Below, one piece after another: positions 59,910-64,000 of a stretch of 64,000 nt of DNA. Each line of letters starts with the position of its first letter. The first letter of the stretch is position 1. A program made the position numbers and the translations under genes. Source of the stretch: Arthrobacter sp. ZGTC131. GTDB taxonomy: Bacteria; Actinomycetota; Actinomycetes; Actinomycetales; Micrococcaceae. Location of the stretch: contig NZ_PJIK01000001.1 of the NCBI RefSeq assembly GCF_002929275.1, forward strand, positions 310,001 through 374,000, read 5' to 3'. Under the pieces are notes generated by a model. That model searched no databases and was not told the DNA's origin. It saw only the letters and a program-made list of their open reading frames with translations.

Positions 59910-61109
59910 TCAGTAGACAGGTTTCTGCGGTTCCACGTCCCTGACCCAGGCGAGGATGCCGCCGTCGAGATGGCTCACGCGCCGGTAGCCGGCCTTCTGT
60001 GCGGCGGCCAGCACGGCGGCGGACCGTGTCCCGGCCTTGCAGTGGAACACGATGTCCCTGTCCTGCGGCAGCTCCCCCCAGGCCTCGCCCGCGAGGATCC
60101 GGCCCTGCGGAATCAGCACGGAACCGTCAATCCTGACGATGTCGTACTCCCCCGTCTCCCGGACGTCCACGAGCTCGAAGTCCTTCAGCCCGGCATCGCG
60201 CGAGGCGAGCATGGTTGCCAGCTGCGTTGCGGTGACGGTGTGTTCCTTATCCGTGGCTTCGACGGGCGCGATTCCGCAGAACGCCTCATAATCCGTCAGC
60301 TCCGTGATCCGCGGGGCAGCCGGGTCCTTCGCTACCCTGATCTCGCGCCAGCTGCCGCCCAGGGCGTCATACAGCGCCACACGGCCCAGCAGGGAACGCC
60401 CGACGCCGGTGATGAGCTTGACGGCTTCCGTCACCATCAGGGACCCGACGGCGGCGCAGAGCATTCCGAAAACGCCGCCCTCGCCGCACGACGGGACGGA
60501 ACCTGCGGGTGGCGCCTCCGGGTACAGGTCGCGGTAGGTGGGGCCGTGCTGTTCCCAGAACACGCTGACTTGGCCGTCGAAGCGGAAGATCGATCCCCAG
60601 ACGTAGGGCTTGCCGAGGATCGCTGCGGCGTCGTTGACCAGGTAGCGGGTGGCGAAGTTGTCCGCCCCGTCGAGGATGAGGTCGTAGCCGGCAAAGAGCT
60701 CCAGGGCGTTGGAGGCGTCCAGCCTGACGTTGTGCAGCCGAACGTCGACGAGGGGGTTGAGCGCGGCAATCGCATCGCGCGCCGATTCGATCTTGGGGCG
60801 TCCCACGTCCTGGACGCCATGGATGATCTGGCGCTGCAGGTTGCTCAGGTCAACGGAGTCATCGTCGATGATGCCGATGGTGCCGACACCGGCCGCGGCC
60901 AGGTAGAGCAGGGCGGGAGACCCGAGTCCGCCGGCGCCGATCACCAGGACGCGCGCGTTCTTCAGCCGCCTTTGGCCGAGCGCGCCGATCTCAGGAATGA
61001 TGAGGTGCCGGGAGTAGCGCTCCACTTCCTCGGGCGAGAGTCCGGGCGCCGGATCCACCAGGGGGTCCAGTGAGGTGGGTGCTGCATTTGCGGTGGACGG
61101 AGAAGCCAT
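59910..61109 (-). CDS. moeZ: MoeZ-type adenylyltransferase/sulfurtransferase (ThiF/MoeB fold plus rhodanese)
   Basis: 399 aa. N-terminal ThiF/MoeB E1 domain with nucleotide-binding RVLVIGAGGLGSPALLYLAA near residue 50, DLSNLQRQIIHGVQDVGRPK and the catalytic Cys region SVPSCGEGGVFGMLCAAVGS. The C-terminal rhodanese domain (about 300-399) has the persulfide Cys loop HCKAGTRSAAV. It adenylates and thiocarboxylates sulfur-carrier proteins (MoaD, ThiS, CysO) for cofactor and cysteine synthesis. Rv3206c homologue, and thiG lies 2.1 kb away. Divergent from the TetR gene, sharing its operator region. Confidence 0.92.
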   Translation of the reverse strand: MASPSTANAAPTSLDPLVDPAPGLSPEEVERYSRHLIIPEIGALGQRRLKNARVLVIGAGGLGSPALLYLAAAGVGTIGIIDDDSVDLSNLQRQIIHGVQDVGRPKIESARDAIAALNPLVDVRLHNVRLDASNALELFAGYDLILDGADNFATRYLVNDAAAILGKPYVWGSIFRFDGQVSVFWEQHGPTYRDLYPEAPPAGSVPSCGEGGVFGMLCAAVGSLMVTEAVKLITGVGRSLLGRVALYDALGGSWREIRVAKDPAAPRITELTDYEAFCGIAPVEATDKEHTVTATQLATMLASRDAGLKDFELVDVRETGEYDIVRIDGSVLIPQGRILAGEAWGELPQDRDIVFHCKAGTRSAAVLAAAQKAGYRRVSHLDGGILAWVRDVEPQKPVY

Positions 61110-61145
61110 ACTTCAATGTATGCCTGAAGATACCGCGCGGTCATA

Positions 61146-61159
61146 TTACCCCCGGGTAA
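61146..61159. promoter_or_regulatory. Operator-like palindrome TTACCC-CC-GGGTAA
   Basis: Perfect 6-bp arms with a 2-bp spacer, in the 84-bp gap between moeZ (minus) and the TetR gene (plus). A plausible TetR-family binding site controlling one or both genes; binding is not shown. Confidence 0.45.
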
Positions 61160-61193
61160 AGTGAAGTTAACAGCAATGGAAAGAAGGCCAACC

Positions 61194-61862
61194 GTGGTTC
61201 ATCATGCACACGTTGATCGAACTCAGGCCGCGCAATCCCCAGCCGGCACCCCTCGCGCTGCCGGGCAGCGATCCGCCAGGCTGCCGCGGGATGAGCGCCG
61301 GGCCCAGCTGCTGGCTGCCGCCCAGGAAGTGTTCGTCGCCAATGGCTACCACGGTGCCGCCATGGACGAGATCGCCGAAACGGCCCATGTAAGCAAACCG
61401 GTGCTGTACCAGCACTTCCCCTCCAAGCGCGAGCTCTACTTGGCGCTCCTGGACAGCCACCTCGGGGCCCTGACGGATCTCATGATGGGCGCGCTGAATT
61501 CCACCACCGACAACAAGGAGCGCGTCCAGGCCGTTATGCGCGCCTACTACCGGTTCATTGACAGTGACGACCAGGCGCACCGCCTCGTGTTCGAGTCCGA
61601 CCTCGTCAACGATCCGGACGTCAGCGCGCGCCTGGAGACCTTCAACAAGACCTTCGCCGACGCCATCGCGCGGGTCATCGCCGAAGACACTAAGTTGCCC
61701 CCTCTGGAGGCGCAACTGCTCGGCAGGGGCCTGGCCGGCATGGCGCAGGTCAGCGCTCGCTACTGGCTCGAAACGGACGGCAATCTTGACCTGGATGTCG
61801 CCAGTGACCTCATCTACCGTTTAGCTTGGCGCGGAATCTCTCGCTTCCCCAAAGAGTCCTAG
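61194..61862 (+). CDS. TetR-family transcriptional regulator
   Basis: 222 aa. The TetR helix-turn-helix is at about residues 33-80: RRAQLLAAAQEVFVANGYHG, AAMDEIAETAHVSKPVLYQH, FPSKRELYLALL. The C-terminal ligand domain is undefined. Rv3208-like: in mycobacteria this regulator also sits between moeZ and the DUF3107 gene. GTG 61194 is selected because AGAAGG lies six bases upstream; a GTG at 61161 would add 11 residues over the probable operator. Ligand unknown. Confidence 0.9.
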   Translation: MVHHAHVDRTQAAQSPAGTPRAAGQRSARLPRDERRAQLLAAAQEVFVANGYHGAAMDEIAETAHVSKPVLYQHFPSKRELYLALLDSHLGALTDLMMGALNSTTDNKERVQAVMRAYYRFIDSDDQAHRLVFESDLVNDPDVSARLETFNKTFADAIARVIAEDTKLPPLEAQLLGRGLAGMAQVSARYWLETDGNLDLDVASDLIYRLAWRGISRFPKES

Positions 61863-61919
61863 ACTACAAAGGAAGAACACCTTTGAAGTTTCAACATTGA
61901 TTGGCTGGGAGGCCTTGCT

Positions 61920-62144
61920 GTGGAAGTAAAGATCGGCATTCAGAATATCGGCCGCGAGATTGTACTGGAGTCGGCCCAGGATGCAGACTCCGTGGCCAAG
62001 GTCGTAGCGGAATCCCTGGCCAAAGGCACGGAGCTGAGGCTGAGCGACGAAAAGGGCCGCCAGATCATCATCCCCGCGAACGTCCTGGGCTACGTCGAAA
62101 TCGGCGCCGAGGAAGTCCGCCGGGTCGGTTTCGGCGCACTGTAG
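61920..62144 (+). CDS. DUF3107 family small protein (TB9.4-like)
   Basis: 74 aa, starting MEVKIGIQNIGREIVLESAQ and ending VLGYVEIGAEEVRRVGFGAL, close to actinobacterial DUF3107 proteins (Rv3208A). Function unknown. GTG start with GGGAGG six bases upstream. Follows the TetR gene at 57 bp, as in mycobacteria. Beta-alpha fold, no transmembrane segments, highly acidic. Confidence 0.87.
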   Translation: MEVKIGIQNIGREIVLESAQDADSVAKVVAESLAKGTELRLSDEKGRQIIIPANVLGYVEIGAEEVRRVGFGAL

Positions 62145-62152
62145 GTAGCACC

Positions 62153-62455
62153 GTGCTGTCGCTCGTTATCGTGCTCCTGGTGACCGTAGCCGCGGGCTTC
62201 ATCGTCTGGGCCAATGACAAACGCCACGCCAAGTACGGCATCCTCGTCCCGGCGGGTGTCGCCGCCGGGGTGGGCATGATCGCCTGGATCATCTGCATGA
62301 CGGCGGGGCTCGGCTACCAGCCGGGACTCACATGGATTCCGTGGATCGTTCCCATGGCGGCCGGCAGCGCGGCGGCTGCGGGAGTGGCCGTCTACCTGGG
62401 CAGAGTCCGCGCGAGGCAGGACACGCAGCGGCTGACGGCCGCCCTCAAGATCTAG
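62153..62455 (+). CDS. Small membrane protein of unknown function
   Basis: 100 aa with three predicted transmembrane helices (SLVIVLLVTVAAGFIVWAND, VPAGVAAGVGMIAWIICMTA, IPWIVPMAAGSAAAAGVAVY) and a basic end. No family motif known to me. GTG start eight bases after the DUF3107 stop, so the two are probably cotranscribed. Convergent with the pterin dehydratase-VOC gene. Confidence 0.6.
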   Translation: MLSLVIVLLVTVAAGFIVWANDKRHAKYGILVPAGVAAGVGMIAWIICMTAGLGYQPGLTWIPWIVPMAAGSAAAAGVAVYLGRVRARQDTQRLTAALKI

Positions 62456-62463
62456 CCGAACCC

Positions 62464-63129
62464 CTAAAGTTCCGGTCCGGTGCCTTCCTCAGTGCACAGG
62501 CAAAGCCGGTTTCCCTGGGCGTCAGTGACCACCACCCAGCCGGGTGCGTGGTCACTGTTCATTGAGGCGCCGGTGGCCGCCGTCTTTTCCAGTGCCTGGG
62601 CCGTCTCGGCTTTGGACCGGTGGATATCCACGTGGAGGCGGTTGTCGCTGGGAGTGTCGGTCTCCTGGAACCACAGGCCCGGCCCGCGGCCGTATGGGTC
62701 CGCCAGGTCGCCGTCCCGCCCCTTCCGGTAGCCCAAGGCGACCCGCCAGACTTCCGAGATCTCCGCCGCGTCAACGGTGTCGATCCCGATCTCCACGGTC
62801 CGGTAGAGGCCCGGCTCGGCCTGGGCGCCCCCGCCGGCGGCTGCCTCACTGACTGCGGCTGCCGCCTCGACGTCCCTCGGCGTGACTTCGCTGCCGACGT
62901 CGTGGGAACTGAACCGGATGAACACGCGGTTGTACCGCCAGTCCAGGTCGGGATGGTGGTTGTTCTCTTCCGCCATGCGCCCGACGGCGGCAATCAGCTC
63001 AAGCGCGGCAGCCGCCGTCGGCGCCTTGTAGACGGTGACCAGGCCGCCGAGCCGGTAGCGCCAGTCGGGCAGGCCGGCGAGCGCGTCGTCGATCTGGAGG
63101 CGAGTGAGGATATGGTCCCTGGCGGCCAC
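62464..63129 (-). CDS. Pterin-4a-carbinolamine dehydratase fused to a VOC-like domain
   Basis: 221 aa. Residues 1-100 are a PhhB/DCoH-type domain with the active-site box MAEENNHHPDLDWRYNRVFI (E-x-x-x-HHP), which dehydrates 4a-hydroxytetrahydrobiopterin. Residues 110-221 look like a VOC/glyoxalase-type beta domain: VEIGIDTVDAAEISEVWRVA, LWFQETDTPSDNRLHVDIHR and HAPGWVVVTDAQGNRLCLCT. The linker is Ala/Gly-rich. No phenylalanine hydroxylase gene is nearby, so a moco or folate-related role is also possible. GTG start at 63129. Confidence 0.85.
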   Translation of the reverse strand: MAARDHILTRLQIDDALAGLPDWRYRLGGLVTVYKAPTAAAALELIAAVGRMAEENNHHPDLDWRYNRVFIRFSSHDVGSEVTPRDVEAAAAVSEAAAGGGAQAEPGLYRTVEIGIDTVDAAEISEVWRVALGYRKGRDGDLADPYGRGPGLWFQETDTPSDNRLHVDIHRSKAETAQALEKTAATGASMNSDHAPGWVVVTDAQGNRLCLCTEEGTGPEL

Positions 63130-63196
63130 GGCTGACTCCTAACAGAGCATCCTGGGAGCCTGCCGCACCGCCATAGCCTCCGCGGGCGGTCCGGGC

Positions 63197-64000
<804 letters not shown>

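Overview
The window is high-GC actinobacterial chromosome. Protein content (SigK/RskA pair, AdnAB, UvrD2, MoeZ-TetR-DUF3107 block, coproporphyrin-type heme cluster) fits Micrococcaceae, most likely Arthrobacter or Pseudarthrobacter. Almost all of it is dense core genome. I see no prophage, insertion sequence, CRISPR array or recognisable defence island.

Layout. 1-5.9 kb: truncated mnmA, a pyridine-nucleotide-disulfide (ferredoxin-reductase-like) enzyme, a cysteine desulfurase, an EamA exporter, and a SufR-like Cys-rich regulator divergent from a small DoxX-like membrane protein. Three copies of one operator-like motif connect the regulator region with the reductase promoter. 6-11 kb: lipoprotein, J-domain protein with a NERD-like C-terminus, trmL, sigK-rskA, and a TipA-type MerR regulator with a textbook 19-bp-spacer promoter. 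11.2-17 kb: decayed gntP next to gntK, a PIG-L deacetylase, etfBA, an HtrA protease. 17-22.6 kb: TPM-domain protein plus PspA, photolyase, cytochrome b-like protein. 22.7-23.1 kb: two identical initiator tRNA genes, each with its own terminator.

23.2-43.2 kb: a block collinear with Mycobacterium tuberculosis Rv3193c-Rv3202c: UPF0182, PDZ/Lon-like protease, zinc metalloprotease, YgjP-type peptidase, UvrD2, NudC, a kinase-like protein, then a translationally coupled repair operon (alkyltransferase-like protein, adnA, adnB) and a DnaQ-like exonuclease. 43.5-46.2 kb: metNIQ methionine importer. 46.3-59 kb: a complete glutamate-to-heme set (hemA divergent from hemE-hemY, then hemQ-hemH-hemC-hemD-hemB-LLM oxidoreductase-hemL). 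HemQ, HemY and a Cys-rich HemH together mean the coproporphyrin-dependent route. A Pro/Ala-rich exported protein with its own terminator splits this cluster. 59-64 kb: exported protein, moeZ, TetR regulator, DUF3107, small membrane protein, a pterin dehydratase-VOC fusion and thiG at the right edge.

Cross-cutting signals: at least seven genes begin exactly six bases after a TANNNT box, mostly with GGA following the box, which implies leaderless mRNAs. Many operon junctions overlap by 1-4 bases (ATGA, GTGA, TGATG), which implies translational coupling.
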